Positions 12,324 through 25,712 of a stretch of 64,000 bases of DNA are shown here, one piece after another (position 1 is the first letter of the stretch; every line of letters starts with the position of its first letter). The DNA lies in contig NW_024881321.1 in the NCBI RefSeq assembly GCF_018691265.1, forward strand, positions 27,723,198 through 27,787,197. The letters are read 5' to 3'. The position numbers and the translations under genes were made by a program. The stretch is from Tyto alba. Its lineage: Eukaryota > Chordata > Aves > Strigiformes > Tytonidae. The notes below the pieces were generated by a model, which worked only from the letters and a program-made list of their open reading frames with translations, ran no database searches and was not told the origin of the DNA.

Positions 12324-13561
12324 ACATCTCTAGATGAAATAAATCCTCACCCTCACAAGTGAGCCAGTCATCAAGCTCCAAAGCAAAGAGTGTGCACATC
12401 TTCAGCTCCCAGGACTGAATTCCTCCTTTGCCTACCTGGAAATAAGGCTGTCTTGTCAAGGTTTCTATCTTGAGTCCTTCCTTTCATACCACTCGAGCAA
12501 GAAGCCCATCTCTTAATGAGTTTTCCACAGCATGAGTTTAGTGACATTAACTCCCCTTCTGGTTTTCCACAGACATACAAAAGATAAAGTATATCCCTCT
12601 GGCAATGGATTACCAGGTCTACATGGGCATACTTGCATGCCTGTGTGCCTCCATTGGCAGCATCTATTGAGCCAAAGACAACTGGAGTTATTCCACAACT
12701 GAAGTCTCCAACCCCAGCCTCTCCTATCTGGTGGAGCAGGCTGTCGTGACCTTGAAATCTTTACATGGGAGTCTATAAAAGAAAGCCAAAGAGCCAAAAT
12801 TGAAAGTTTATATGGTGCAAAGCATCCTCCATGTTCCCTAGAAAGCACATGGTGCTCACAGCAGGACTGCCATGGAGCAGAAGACATTTGCAAACTTCCC
12901 TTAGGGACCTGTGTTGGGTCTCTGTAGAATCTGGGAGGAAGGAAATAGGAAGACAGATAAGATTTATAATTTTTTTCTTTCAACTTTCTCTGAATTACAA
13001 GATGGTCATTTCAATTTAAAGGGATTTACATGTAAATTTGATTCCTTCTCTTGATAGAAGGTAAACTGTGGCCTGGATAAAGGGTTTTTGCATGATGTCT
13101 GCTTCTTCTTCTTCCCTCTTATTTGGTAGATAAACCTTTCTCTCCCCATGCTCCAGATGTCGAACACCAAGATATATCTACGTGTGGCCACCAGCATTTG
13201 GATACTCACAACAGCATAAGGAGAGGTTACGGCAGGCATTATAATGTTTTGGTATTGAATATGGAGAAAATAAAGATCGATAGGATAACACAATTCATAT
13301 TTCATTCTGGCTGGCCAAATAGAGTTCAGTATCAAGGGCTGCAGAGGGGTTGAGGTGCCATCTGGTCTACCAACCCAATTACTCAACACATCTGGAGAGA
13401 AAAGGCATGGCAGAGAAGATGGCATCAGTGTTTCTCAGTCCTCAAAAAGCTATCTGTGGAGTAGGTAGGCTCTTTTGGGGCCTATTTTAAACTCTGTACA
13501 TTGTGTACCTGTTACAGACCAAAGGAAAAATAAATAAATACATAAAACCACTTCCAGGTTG

Positions 13562-13620
13562 TTACTTAATATATACTTAATTAATGTATACTTAATTAAT
13601 ATATACTTAATTAATGTATA
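13562..13620 (+). repeat. 15-bp tandem repeat, TATACTTAATTAATR
   Basis: Three consecutive 15-base units lie at 13572-13586, 13587-13601 and 13602-13616, differing only in the last base (G, A, G). A partial unit precedes them and TATA follows. The unit contains the palindromic homeodomain-like core TTAATTAA. Confidence 0.9.
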
Positions 13621-16117
13621 AATATACCCAGGGTACACATGGTGAAAGATTTTACTTTTTTAGACTTTGTAGATCTCTGGTGTGTTTGCATGCAAGAGCG
13701 CTATTGCAACACCAATACGACCAGGACCCATGATCATAACACAAATAAAGAGGTAAATAGGGTTTTCGTGCCCAGCAACTGAGAATTTAAGGACTATAGC
13801 TCAGCATTTGAGAGTAGTATAGGTCATTTGGCATGTTTTATGATAAAGAAACGTCCTTCATGGAGTTACAACATTGATTTTAAAGCTCTTAATTACAGAC
13901 CCATCAAGGCCAGGAACAAGGGTTTCATATCTTTCAATCAACTACAGGAGCCTTCCTGACTGCGGCAGTGTCTTCGAGAAAGATATGCCAGCTGAGTGTG
14001 GTCTGGATGTGGTCACTGGGAGAGTAGCACTGTATTACTCACAGAAATATGGCAGGTATGCAAACTCCTGTTGAGTTTCCAAATTGCATTCAGCTTTTCC
14101 AAGAAGTCGTCCTGGCATTCTTTTTATTCAGAGAGGAAAGGGTACTCCCATAAAACAGATCAAAAGGAAAGGGTTGCTTACCACTCAGAGAAAATATCCT
14201 TTCCTCCTTTGTGCCTTTTGAGCGTAGGGAAAAGTGACAAACAAGTTCCCGCATCTCCCACGGCAAAGTAGGCAAAGCACAGCGCCTGCGAGACACGATA
14301 TCAAAGGGACGAGCCACGAGGTTAGCATGAGGCACCGCTCCACGTCACAAGCAATGCTTGGCCTCCCTTTACCCAGCTGGCACTACCTCACCAGGTATTA
14401 TCTTGCAACGATTTATTTCCATGGGTTTCAATAGGAAGCATTAAGATATTCCCTCCCAGGAAGAATTTGAAAAAGGGCTCAGAAAAATAAAAAGGCCAAG
14501 TTACCTGAACGCACCAAGAAGAAATACGAAATGATGGCTTTAAAAGAGTCTGCGTGGCGTGCCGTGTTCTGTCATCAGATGACACCACGGCCAGTGGTGG
14601 AAAGTTGGAGCAGCACCTTTCTGCTCAGGGAATCTGCTGAAACAAAACCTGGGACCATGAGACTCTCTGTGGAGCCAAGTGACTTTTAATGAGTCTCAAG
14701 ATCAAGATCTCCATGTTTTGGTGCTGCTTTTTTTTACCTCTCCTAACTTGGAAGGCAAATGCTGGGATTCAAAACCATATTTTCTGCAATTGTTTAGAAA
14801 AAAAATTGAAATGGTGAAGAAAAGGTGAAACAGAAGAAAGAATTTTCTATAACATAAGCAGGGTAATATATTTTTCTCCCAGTTGTGTCCTGCAAGCATG
14901 GGCAGCCCCAAAGGTGAGGGAAATTTCAGCTGCTCCTTGCAGTGGCTCCAGCCAGGTCAGCTCACCAGGAAATGTTGTGAGATGGAGCTGGGAAAAGAGT
15001 CCCGGATCCATCAGAAAGTCTCTACAGGACTGAGACTTTATGGCTGATGCTGGGGCAGGTGTGGTGGCCGTGGCCAAGCCTGCGGCCCCCCAGGGGAAGG
15101 CATCCCACTGAGAAGCCAACCTTTGTAAAGAGCTCCCATATAAACAGGTGCCTCATCAGTAGGTAGACGCTGGGCAGCAGGGAGCCAGAAAAGCAGGGTA
15201 AGGGATGAGTAGGAACATATCAAAGACAATTACATGTAAGTAGTTTTTTTCCCTAAGTTTTCTCTTCCTCATCCTGCAATGGAAAAATCCTGAGAGATCA
15301 TGGATGCAGCATTAAAAAATGGATAAAGAAAAGGGCTTAATTTATAGGGGAGCTTGAGTTTTTAATCCTGTGCCCCAAAGAAACCACTGCCTAGGCAGCC
15401 AAATCCTATCTGCAGTGACTAATGAAGGCAGGAGGTACAGCACAGACCCCCATAGCAGCCCCATCTATCTAAGCTGGCAAATAAGCAGATGCTTTAGCCT
15501 TCTCCGCCCAGGAGGCTGAAATTCCCCTCATGAAGGGCCCTCTAACATTAATTGCAGAGACACAACCTGCCTTTTTATAAGACAAATTAATAATTTCCTT
15601 AATCCATCATCAGGAAATGGAAGGCTTTGATGCTTTAATTCCTTTCCTGTGACCATGGCAACAAAAAAGGAGGGGGGGTGTGTTAATTTTCTTGTCCATG
15701 AGAATTTCGGCAAATAGCATGTTAGCATTCTTTGTCTGTAAGTGAGTCTTTTCTGGAGAGGAGTCTAGACAATTACACAAAAGGCAGGTAACAAAATCAA
15801 GTGCCTGGGACACAATGGTACAATGATGGGAGGGAAGCCGGAGCTAGGCTTCAGCAACCCCGCTCTGGTTAGGAACAAAACACAGAGGGGCTGTAGCACT
15901 ACGATTATTCACCCCAGCCCTGTCATTCTTCAGGAAGAAAAACCAGTTCATGAAAGTGTTGTGCTGAGGGCATTAAAGCCCCCTGATGCCCAGAAAGGGG
16001 AACCCCTTAAAATTAGCATGGGTTGGCCTACCTTCTCCAAAAAAAAGAAACAACAAAAGGCCATGGTTCTTAGATTGCAATATAGGTAATTATAGCACTA
16101 AAATTGAGTATTGCATA

Positions 16118-16195
16118 AAAATGTAGTACATGCATGCATGTATGCACATATATACATATCTGTCTATGTATATATATGCATGTATGTATCACATG
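16118..16195 (+). repeat. ATGT/ATGC microsatellite
   Basis: A degenerate run of TGCATGCATGTATG, CATATATACATA and ATGTATATATATGCATGTATGTAT words. It is an ordinary purine-pyrimidine alternating simple repeat. Confidence 0.8.
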
Positions 16196-19100
16196 TCCTC
16201 ACCTCACAGCCTAGTGCAGGTTCACACGCACACTACCAGCTGTGAAAGAAGTTTCTAGCACCAGGATGGCAAATCCTTTTTATGTCGTGCACAACTTGCA
16301 GATGCCCGGGTAAACACTCTTTCCCCTCTGAAACACTTGGCCTCATCCATGTGGCTCCCCCGAAGAGCAGAGCCTGGTCTGTGCTTCGCCCTGCGCTGCC
16401 TAGGAGGCTGTCGGTCACCACAGGCCAAAGCCGTCTCAGAGGGTGCGCCCACTTCAATGCGTGCCCGCTTGCAGCATGGGGCTCAAACCCTCTAACCTAC
16501 TGGCATAGACAAAACCACGTGCCCTTTCTTTAGGAGCACAGGCTCACCCCCCTGAGTACACAGACTCATTCCTACAAATCCCGTCAGTCGGAGTAATCCA
16601 GGGCACACTCCCGCCAGCCAGGGTTCAAAAGGGCTGTGATTGCACCCCTGCGGTTTGCGTACGAAAATGCCTGCAGAGCTGATACTAAAGGCGACTCCGC
16701 TGCCGGAGCTTATGCTGGTTACTCTGCAATAAGGAGAGGCTGGATTCCTAGCACGTGAATCAGGCTGCATGGTCTGAGGGAGGCTGATTCACCCAAGTTT
16801 GCCTTGGCCGGAGCAAATGGAACCGAAGCTTTGCCCGAGTGAAGGTATCGGAGCAAGGATCTAGCACGCATAATCCTCAAATGGAGTACGCCGTCCAGCT
16901 GCTGTGAGGAGGCCGTGCCTCTTCAGGTCCTTGACTCAAACACTGGCAGTGGGCTGCTCGGGCTGCTCGGAGGAGATGTTGCCCCTGCGTTTGTGCTCTT
17001 TCGTACCTTGGGTGTACAGCCTCTGCTTTCTAACACACACTGTTGGCACACCCTCCTCTTTCCAGCTGCTAAGGCACTGAAAACACAATGAATGCTGAAT
17101 AATATCTGCTTTCACGGATATTGAATAAAAGAAGTTTCCACTTTATGGCGGCTGTGGGAATATAATGTGATTACAGGTAGGCACAGGAATATATTCCCAG
17201 GCTTCGAATGGACAAAGAAGTATCTAAAGAGCACATCTGTATGCAACACTGAGCACCTTCTGATTGACTTTGTGATCATCAGCCTTAGCTAATGACAAAG
17301 ACTGGGACACTTCCCTTCTCTGGAGAGCAAACTTCATTTGCTAAGTCTTTGATTGTCCATGGCGAGAGTTGGATGGTAGGCATTGTGAAGCTAAATTTTA
17401 CTAGCATCATGAAGCAGCCTTCCTGAAATAAGAGCATATGTAATCAAAGGAGAAAAGTGCCTTTGAAAGACATTGAGCTTGTTCAGCTGCTCCTCAGGGT
17501 TTCCTCACCAGTAGGACGCCTCCCCAAGGATCATGTCCTACACAACTCTACAGTTTCTCCAGACAACTGCTGCCTGTTGCATTTTTCTGGATCATTAAAA
17601 CCCAAGGCAGTGTTTTGTCGATAGCACTGAGAAATAGGAAATAGCTGCTGTAACCCTGCATTTCATAAAACTGGGGAGAAACTTCCAAAGAGAATTCTTC
17701 ATCAGTCCCGATCTAATGCAAGTTTGTTTACATTCAAAGAGTAAGAAAAATTGCTAACAAAATTATTGCACCTCTCAGGGAACCAGAGACACAGAAATTC
17801 ACTAAAATCATACAGTTCACAGATAACACCCTCAAATAGCAGTGCAACTTGAAGATGATTTTCTCTCAGAAATATGAACACTCACACGGTATTAAGATAT
17901 CTGAAAGTTATTCTGACATTGTGAGCTGAACTTCCCACAACAGAATCACAAATAAATTCACTTAACTTTCACTGAATGCTTAATCTGCATTTTTAAAAAT
18001 ACATGTGGGCCCATTCAACCTCTAGGGAACGTTTATTCACTGAAGATGGCTAGTCACTAACTAATCCCACTTCAGCTTAATATCTTGCATTCTGTACATC
18101 ATTCCAGCTTCAAAAACCAGACGTAAAAAAGAGTAAGCTGGTACCCTTCTACCAGCACAAATACCAAATGAATCAGAGTTTGAGCATCTCTCCCAGCTAC
18201 GATTCAGCTGAGATGCCCATTTCAAAATTCAGAGTACTACAGAAGATGGACAAGCAAAATTTGGACAACCAAGGTGCACTGGGAGAGTGAACTGGAGTTA
18301 CACGTTAGAAACGCTCGCCGAATACATATAATACAGAATGTGGGTCTGTTTAACATAAAGTTGTTCACATAAGGTCTCACAGCACTGTCATACTTCTGTG
18401 AACTGCAAACAGAGAATGAGGGTTTCTACAGGAGTCAGAGCCCTTTTGATCCAGGGGCAACCTATTTGCTTGGCTGCGTGGGTAGAGATGATGCCCCTTG
18501 TAGTTTAGGCAAAATGAATGTTCTCAAGAGGACTGAGAGGCACAGATGTATATTTTGTTTACTGTTAGGGAGATTAGTTTTAGCACATGTGTGTGTGTGG
18601 GCTTAGAGGATTAAGCATGATTGTGCATTGACGGTCAATACTATTTGCATTTTATCATGTGTAAATGATATTAACACAGAAGTCATGACGCAATGCGTAG
18701 CAAGTTTCATTATCCCTCATTAAAGCAGCTCTCCCTTGCAAGTGCAAATGTACTGGAAGGCTGACCTAAATGTAGGAGAAGCTGAATGCTGATCTTTATC
18801 TTAATGAACAAATACAATTAGCTAAGTGTAAGAGTGTCAGGTATTGAAATGATCCTCTATAATACCTTCTTTCTTTTATTTCACTGCAATAAGCATCTCC
18901 TGATGGTATCAGAGCAGCATCTCATCACAGCACCTGGCAAAAACTACCTAAGAATCTGTGAAGCAATCATATCCGGGCAGTCAGTCCAGGCCCAGGGCAA
19001 GCAGCCATTTCTACTGTTGTTGGACTTCCTTGAATGTACACTAGCCTTTCAGGACATCCTGGGAAAGGTTTCTATTTAACGTCTTTCAGCTTTCTTGACT

Positions 19101-20479
19101 GTCTCCAAGAGTGGAGAAAGCCTCGGTCCCCTCTACCAGAGCTGGTGTCCCTCACATAGTAGTGAACACTGAAAAATGCTTACAGAGAAGAGACAAGGGA
19201 ACCAGTGTGGCTGAAAATGAACTTAATCAGATGCTGATGATTGTTCCACTGGCAATTTATGATAATGAAGACGTGAATGAAGGGGGCTCCAGGGGGTCTT
19301 TGCCTTCCTTTGAGGACTTCTCTTGACAAAAATGTGGCAAGGACAGTGACATCCTTTCTTCATTTTTGGTTGCCTGATCTCCTTTGATTTGTAGTATCTG
19401 CTGCAATAAGCCTGACTTTAATCTTTTGTGACGACCCTACTGCTGAGCTGGCCTCCTCCTCTCTGGAGTGAGGTTTCTGCCTAGAAAATGAGGGGGAAAT
19501 AATAGATTTCCATAGATGGAATGTTTTAAAAACAGGTTACATGCAAAATTTTCAAGGTTGCAAAATTACATTTGCATAAGATTTATTTGTATAATCTCAC
19601 CACTGAGTACAAGTTATAAGAGTTGATGATGATCCAGACTTGACTCCATTGATTAATAAGTACCATGTGCAACATATTTATTCTTTGGGAAGCAGAGACT
19701 TCTTCCTCTTCAGTTAGGGCAAGGGACATTTTGCTTGATCAGAGCAATGGAAACTTGAATCTTCATGTGATTCTGCATCAAAGAGACATCTGGGACTGTC
19801 TGGGCTTTTCCAGGCAAAGAGCTACGTCAGGACTGATTGCCCAGAAAATTTCAAATGAGTCTTCACAGAGTGCAATGATTAAGACTACTTGTGGAGGCTT
19901 ATTTCTAGTCTAAAGTCTTCTAAAGTTTTCAAAGCAACAAAAATTGTCTCACCTGCTTATGCAATTACACGAGAACATCCTGCTTGAACTACCCTCTATC
20001 CCCACTATTTTTGCAAAGAGGCAAGTCATTTCATCTGGATTTGACAACCTGATTTAACTAAAGAAATTAAGGTTAAGTTCAGGAGAGGTTTGGGCACTGA
20101 AATCTCTGACTTTTAGGTGATTTGGCCTCCAGCAGCTTATGGGCTGCACTCAGACTCCCTACATAGTTGGTGGTGAAGGTTGGGTGCTTCAGAGTTGAAC
20201 CCAATAGAACTTGCAGGATACAGTGGGATCTTCTTGAAGGGAGCACGCAGCTGCTTACATTCAAGCAATAGGAAAAGTGGAGGACAAGGGTGTATCTGCA
20301 ATTCTCTCTTGCACTAAAAGCCCCTTGAGGCTGGAGTGAGGCAATCCTGTCTGCTTGGGATCCATTGTCTGAAATCTTCTCTTGGAGATTGGTACCTACG
20401 CCCTTTCTTTCAAAAGACTCCACACAGATCGGTCTTTTAAAAACAAAGCAGGAAGAAGAAAAGGTGATGATAGCTTTTA

Positions 20480-21240
20480 TTATATAATGCCTCGGTATTC
20501 AAAGTATATGCTGAGGAAGTGGGAGGCCTGGGTTCCTCTCCCGCCTCAGCCCTAGGGGCCCAAACCCACATCTCCCACATCCCATGAGAGCGCCCCAACA
20601 ACCAGGCTGGAGGCTACCTTGGGCGGAGGAACCTCCTCCACCCCTGCTTTGAAACTGCACCGCTCCACAGCGAGGAATTTCAGACTCAGGAGGCCGGGAA
20701 GGGGTGGGGGAAAGCGAGGAGGGAGCGTGTGCCTGGTGCCGAAACCTCGCTCCAAGGCCCGTCACCAGGGAGTGGAGAGCCCCGGGCTCCCTCCTCATTC
20801 CCCTGACGTTTGTATTCCAAGGAGGTTCGCACGCTGACTGAGGGTTACAGAATCCAACTTCCTCCTCTCTGCTTGGCACCATGATTCTAGGAAAGTCTTC
20901 CAGCAAGGTGGAGAGGGTCTTTCCCCCAGGAGCCCCCAGGCATCTTTGCCCCCGAGGGCACTTTCCTGGCAGGCAGCGGGTGGGCTTCTCCTTTGCCCCT
21001 CTCCTGCTTGCTCTGCGGGTGCCCACCATTGGGGCTTGCCAAGCCCCTGAACAAGTAAAATACTCGCTTTCTCCATGCCAGGGAGGCTTAGGAGGGTGCA
21101 AGGCACCAGGCTGCGCGGTCTTGGTGGATCTGGAGATCCCACAGAGTGTGGCCCTGGGCACCTGGGTAGGCTCCAAGGTAGAGAGTCAGGTGTTTCTAGG
21201 GTTTCCAGGAAATTACAGGGTTAAACAGCAGTAGTGTTGA
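20480..21240. other. GC-rich island in intergenic DNA
   Basis: About 750 bases with clearly higher G+C than either side. A 225-codon frame is open on the minus strand and 72- and 117-codon frames are open on the plus strand over the same DNA. None has a recognisable domain, and the predicted proteins are rich in Pro, Gly, Arg and Ser as expected from composition. The left 100 bases are the SINE-like palindrome. It could be a lineage-specific repeat or a small CpG-rich regulatory region. Confidence 0.45.
20515..20620 (-). repeat. tRNA-SINE-like palindromic element
   Basis: Read on the minus strand, the segment runs from TGGTTGTTGGGGCGCTC (A-box-like) through GATGTGGGAGATGTGGGTTT (B-box-like region) and then nearly its own complement, GAACCCAGGCCTCCCAC. 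The arms pair at roughly 20519-20535 and 20558-20580. This word order resembles the tRNA-derived SINE heads common in amniotes, whose core reads like GGTTAGGGCACTC followed by GTGGGAGACCTGGGTTC. The family is not identified. The match rests on memory of that pattern, not on alignment. Confidence 0.4.
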
Positions 21241-24200
21241 GTTTTCCAGACAAGCTTCCCAAACACATGGACTTCAGTTCAGTTTATACCCTTTGGTTTT
21301 GATCCTACCTACAGCAGAGGAGGTTTCTTTCTTTCTAAGTGGGCACACTGGGTGGCAGACAGGGAATTAATGTCCCCTCCCTGATGTTAGACAATAAATC
21401 AGCTCCTCACTAAAATTCAGGATTAAGGGCCATCCAGATAAATCAAAGTGGGAAATCAAGCTCTTTCCTCAACTTCAAGGCAATAGATTAGAGAAGAGGG
21501 ACACACTCAGTTTGATTCACTCAGTTATGATATGATTAGGTGTTAAAACTCTAGCATGGCTGATATTTCTCCCAGGGTAAGGTCAACTTTCCCAGTCAAA
21601 AAAAAAAAAAAAAAAAAAAAAAGAAAAAAGAATTATGCAAACAATCTAACAGCAGGGGCCAGTCTTTATTACAGTCCCCTCAGGATGGGCAAATGAAAGC
21701 CCTGAACAGCTACCAACAACAGTAGCCACAGTTACAGTAACAGGGTTTAAATATCATGTGAGCTTGGTAGCTCTCATCCACCAAGGAGAAATCATGAAAA
21801 GGAACATTACACATAGCAATATCTGATAGAAGTTTGCCTCAATATCAGTTCCAGGGAAAAGATGAACTGATAATCACTTCTTGAAAAAAAAAAAAAAATG
21901 CTGGAAGGAAAAGCAGCCTTTCTGGTAAATCTGTGACAACAGCATCAGCAGCTCTGACTGGTTTGTTGCCCATTCCTTTTGGCAGCCCAGCAAAGTCATC
22001 TCCCAGAGATCTACACGTCTCTCTGTTAAGTAATCGTTGCACTCACATTCATTAGGCTGCAGCAAAGGCATCCCCATCATCCAATTAGCCAACCCATTAG
22101 GAGGTCCTCCTAAGCACTGTGAGCTGTTACATCTTGCTCACAGGGTACCCAAGGAGCTTCGCAGGCCATCACTCCAGCACGCACCCTGAAAAGAGGAGAA
22201 AAGAGCGAATTTTTCTCTGCGAGATGGAGACCTCCCAGGGAAACCTCACTGTTGCTTCCTTCACACTCTAGGAAGGTGTCCCTAGAAATTTCTTCTTTTT
22301 AGAGGGATCCTTCTCCTTCAAAATAAGCCAGATTACTCAAAACGGGCAGAGGCACAGTCAGCCAGCACGCTCCTAAGGACAACACCTGAGGGGAACAGGC
22401 TTTGGCCATGCCTGGCACAGGATAAACATCTGCTCTTGCTTACCAGCAGCACTAGGCCTTTCACTTTCTCCTTTCAGCAACAAGAACTGGTTCTGCACAG
22501 CATCTGTTGCAATTTCTTACAAGTGCAGAAATGCACAAAGAACCTAGGCAAGTAAAACCAGTGCAGGGAGACTCCTTGCAGCCCTGCTCCGTCCCAGCAG
22601 ACTGTGGGCAACTCATCGCTCTCTATGTTCTCTTGGCATATGCAGAGGCACCTTCTTATTCTCCCAACGTCTTGATGGTCTCTATTATTTGTTGCTAGAA
22701 ATGGCAGCAGAGACTTTTCCATAAAAATATTTGAAAAAATGCAGATTCTCTTCCCTTCTATGTCTATGTGTCTGCATGATGTAACACACCATTCAAGTAA
22801 ATCTAGGTTTACTGACATGGATACTCCTCACAGAAATGAACACACACATGCATGCCCAAAACCAGATGGAAACAAAATTTTAAATTTACAGGTATGGACA
22901 TTTACACCAACCGATACAGAGACAATACTATGTAGTTTCTCTAATGTATTATGAATATGACTCAAAAAAATCAATAAACATTAGCCACATACATAAATGT
23001 GTGATCTACACTGAATGCTTAAAAGTAATTGCAAACGGATTTGTTGAGTAATTCCAAAAAAAAAAAAAAAAAAAAAAAGGAATGATTGTCAGGAGATGAC
23101 CTGGTTGTGGGAAGAGGGACTTAATTCACTGCATGAATGACTCACGGTGAATTACTTGCATAACTCCACTCACGGAAATCACTACTCTGCAAAAGTGCAT
23201 ACATGTTAAATCAACCAAAACACAGAGCGGTCCATATTCTTGGTACAATGCCGACTTCTTGCCAGTACAGAATGAACAAAAATCCTCTCAGCTGGGCAGG
23301 GAGGGGGAAGAAATCCCCTTTTTTGGTATCCTGGCAATGTTTTCAAGACACAATTCGACAGCACTCGCTTGCCCTATTCATGCCTGGAAGTATGTTAAAA
23401 ATAAAATCTGGGCCTGTAATATTCAAGAGCAAACTCTTGTTGACAATGCAACTTTGACTAATAAATCTGAGGCTGCGTTTCCCACCCAACTCAATTTAAT
23501 GCCATAAGGTACTTACAGTCCTTTCCTGCAAAATACTGAGCTCCATGAAGAATGTCAACTGGCATGAACACTAGCAAGATTTGCTTTCTTCAGGCTACTC
23601 TCAGGATAAATAACTCCTTCCTTTATGTGCTATCTGTGCTTGAACTGTACGGTGAAAAGCTTACTGGAATTAAACACAGAGAACTATTTTTCACTGTTCC
23701 ACCCCACTTTACTTTCCTATAGCAAGTCTCCAAAACAACAACAACAACAGAAAAGGCAAAAAAAGAGAACAAAAAAAGCTATAGCTCCTTTGTAAGTCTT
23801 TTGTGCTTGACACGATCCACCAGCCACACTTCAGGCATCAAATTCAGAAGTTAGAGTGACTGGGTGATACGCATCCCCTTAGCGGCAACACAGTAATTTA
23901 AACTGCATAAACTGGGAGCTTATTCTCCGGGTACAGTCAACGCAGAGGCTTCAGCTAGTATTTCAGAGCTCTCCTGTTAGTAGCCTTATTGATTTTAATG
24001 AAAACCTTGGTCTATAGGGAGACTCAGTGCCCATCTGTTGCATGAGGAGCAGCTGCAGTAGGAATAGCCGGGTCCAGAGAGCACCCCCACCAAAGCACAG
24101 GTCCACACCGTAGTGATGGCGCTGAGGGCAACAGCGTCCTTGGGGAGGCAGGGGAAGCGTGTTTGGTTTTGTAGAGCTGCCCAGCAGGTAAAGCACTGAC

Positions 24201-24399
24201 TGCAAACAGCCAGCCTGTGCGTTGCAGGAGCTGCGGCCTCGGCCACCGCTGCCCAACTGGGGCAAGAGAGCAGGAGTGGACACAAGAGAAGGGATCCTGC
24301 TGCCCAGTGAGACCCCAGCTACGCTGATGTGAGAGCCCTGGAGTAGAATCCCCAGCTCTTCCTGGTGTTTCTACTGACAATTGTTAAATAAAATGCACA

Positions 24400-24447
24400 A
24401 ATACTCCCTGGAACTGGGACCTGAACCTGGGATTTCCTTTGTCCTGG
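24400..24447 (-). repeat. Short MIR-like SINE fragment (B-box region)
   Basis: The plus-strand word GGAACTGGGACCTGAACCTG, followed by GGATTTCCTTTGTCCTGGAG, reads as the reverse complement of the tRNA-related part of MIR around its B box. Only about 45 bases are recognisable, so orientation is fairly secure but the subfamily is not. Confidence 0.35.
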
Positions 24448-25654
24448 AGGAAACAATCCCCCATGTCATTCACTCATGGTGAATATTCCCATCAAAAACA
24501 TCCTGAATATTATGCTTCAGTGATGCAGAAGACAGAAAGACCCAAGTGGCTCAGGCTAAGGAAAGCCTGCAACCCGCTGCCTCCTGCTTCCCAAATGTGT
24601 GCTCTAAAAACCCAGGGTATCCCATGCAGGAGAGGCACAAGAGCTCTGCTGCAGCTTTTAACTCAGCTATGTTTGAAGAAGGCAGATATGATCCAAAAAC
24701 CCTGCATTGAGCCCCTCCAGTAACTTAGAGTAGGATGTGTGCTGGCTCCAAAATGGCAGTGGGACTGCCTCCAGTTTCTTCTCAAGGTTACTGTATATTT
24801 GAACATGTGCTGGTTCCATGGCCAAGATCCACGGGGAAGTTTGTATCTCATATTGGATGAGGCTATTGATTCCAGGAAATTTTGGGAGTTAAGTGGTGCC
24901 AAGGTGCAGACAGTGGAAACCTGATTTCAGAGGTCAGAGTACGGCCCTAATTTTTTATATATTAATAATGCTCCAAATCCATGAACCAACTTTATACACT
25001 GAGTTTACGACATTCATGATTGTTTTGTGGGCAAATTAATAAAACACATCTTTGGCTTTGCTTTTTATCAGCAGCTCTCTTTCAGGCAAGCAAACAAACC
25101 TACCTCACCCGTTTCAAAGAGGAAATTGTTGCATTAGCACAGAAGCACACAAGTTCAGCAAGTGCATGACCCAGGAGGATACTGCACATGCTGCAAGTGA
25201 CTTGTGCTGTGACAACCTAAGCCAAATTCACTTACAGACAATTAAGATAGCTGCATGGTGGTTGTGAGATAGACTTTTGGTAGAAACATGAGAAATTTTT
25301 AACACATATTCCAGCATCAAGTTATAAAAGGACAGATGATAATTCACATTGCATCAAGTCCTGGAACTTGATGCACTGGGGGATTACTGGCAAATACACA
25401 AATCATCTTGTACTAAAAACCTGCATCAAAATCGTAGATGTAAGTGCTTGAGACAGTTGGTAGACATAGGAAGACACTTTGAGCAGTTTTCAGAAACAAG
25501 CAGTTTTCGAGTATCTTGTCAAATTAAACAACAAACTCACCAGAGAGAAGTACAGGATTAAGAGATGACACCAGATTTTGGAGGTGTGCTGCTAACGCAC
25601 TTCGCTCCTGTGTCCGTTAGCTTCCCCCTTTAGGCTGTCCAGTCCATTGCGCTT

Positions 25655-25712
25655 GCTAGATGCTTGAGGCAGGGACCATACCCAGTCTGCTCTTGTGCAG
25701 CTGTAGGGGTTC
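25655..25712 (+). repeat. Remnant of an old LINE/SINE 3' tail
   Basis: GCTTGAGGCAGGGACCATAC followed by CCAGTCTGCTCTTGTGCAGC resembles the common amniote repeat tail that reads GGGGCAGGGACCATCTTTCT and then a TGTACAGC-type end. The similarity covers fewer than 60 bases and was judged by eye. Confidence 0.3.

Larger units (their letters stand above)
9701..20479. other. Intergenic DNA with possible regulatory blocks
   Basis: No gene was recognised. The stretch includes the duplicated 42-mer, a perfect 20-bp inverted repeat, a 15-bp tandem repeat and an ATGT microsatellite, listed separately. Parts at about 10080-10560, 17060-17480 and 18560-18820 are AT-rich, free of recognisable repeats and dense in homeodomain, octamer and HMG-box-like words. 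That composition is typical of conserved non-coding elements, but conservation cannot be judged from a single sequence. Confidence 0.4.

Noticed and set aside
12513..12983. 156-codon minus-strand frame
   Set aside because: Checked for reverse transcriptase or other transposon motifs; none seen. Cys- and Trp-rich sequence without known pattern.
20499..21176. 225-codon open frame on the minus strand
   Set aside because: It lies in GC-rich DNA where several frames are open at once, has no recognisable domain and a composition-driven sequence, and its end overlaps the SINE-like palindrome.
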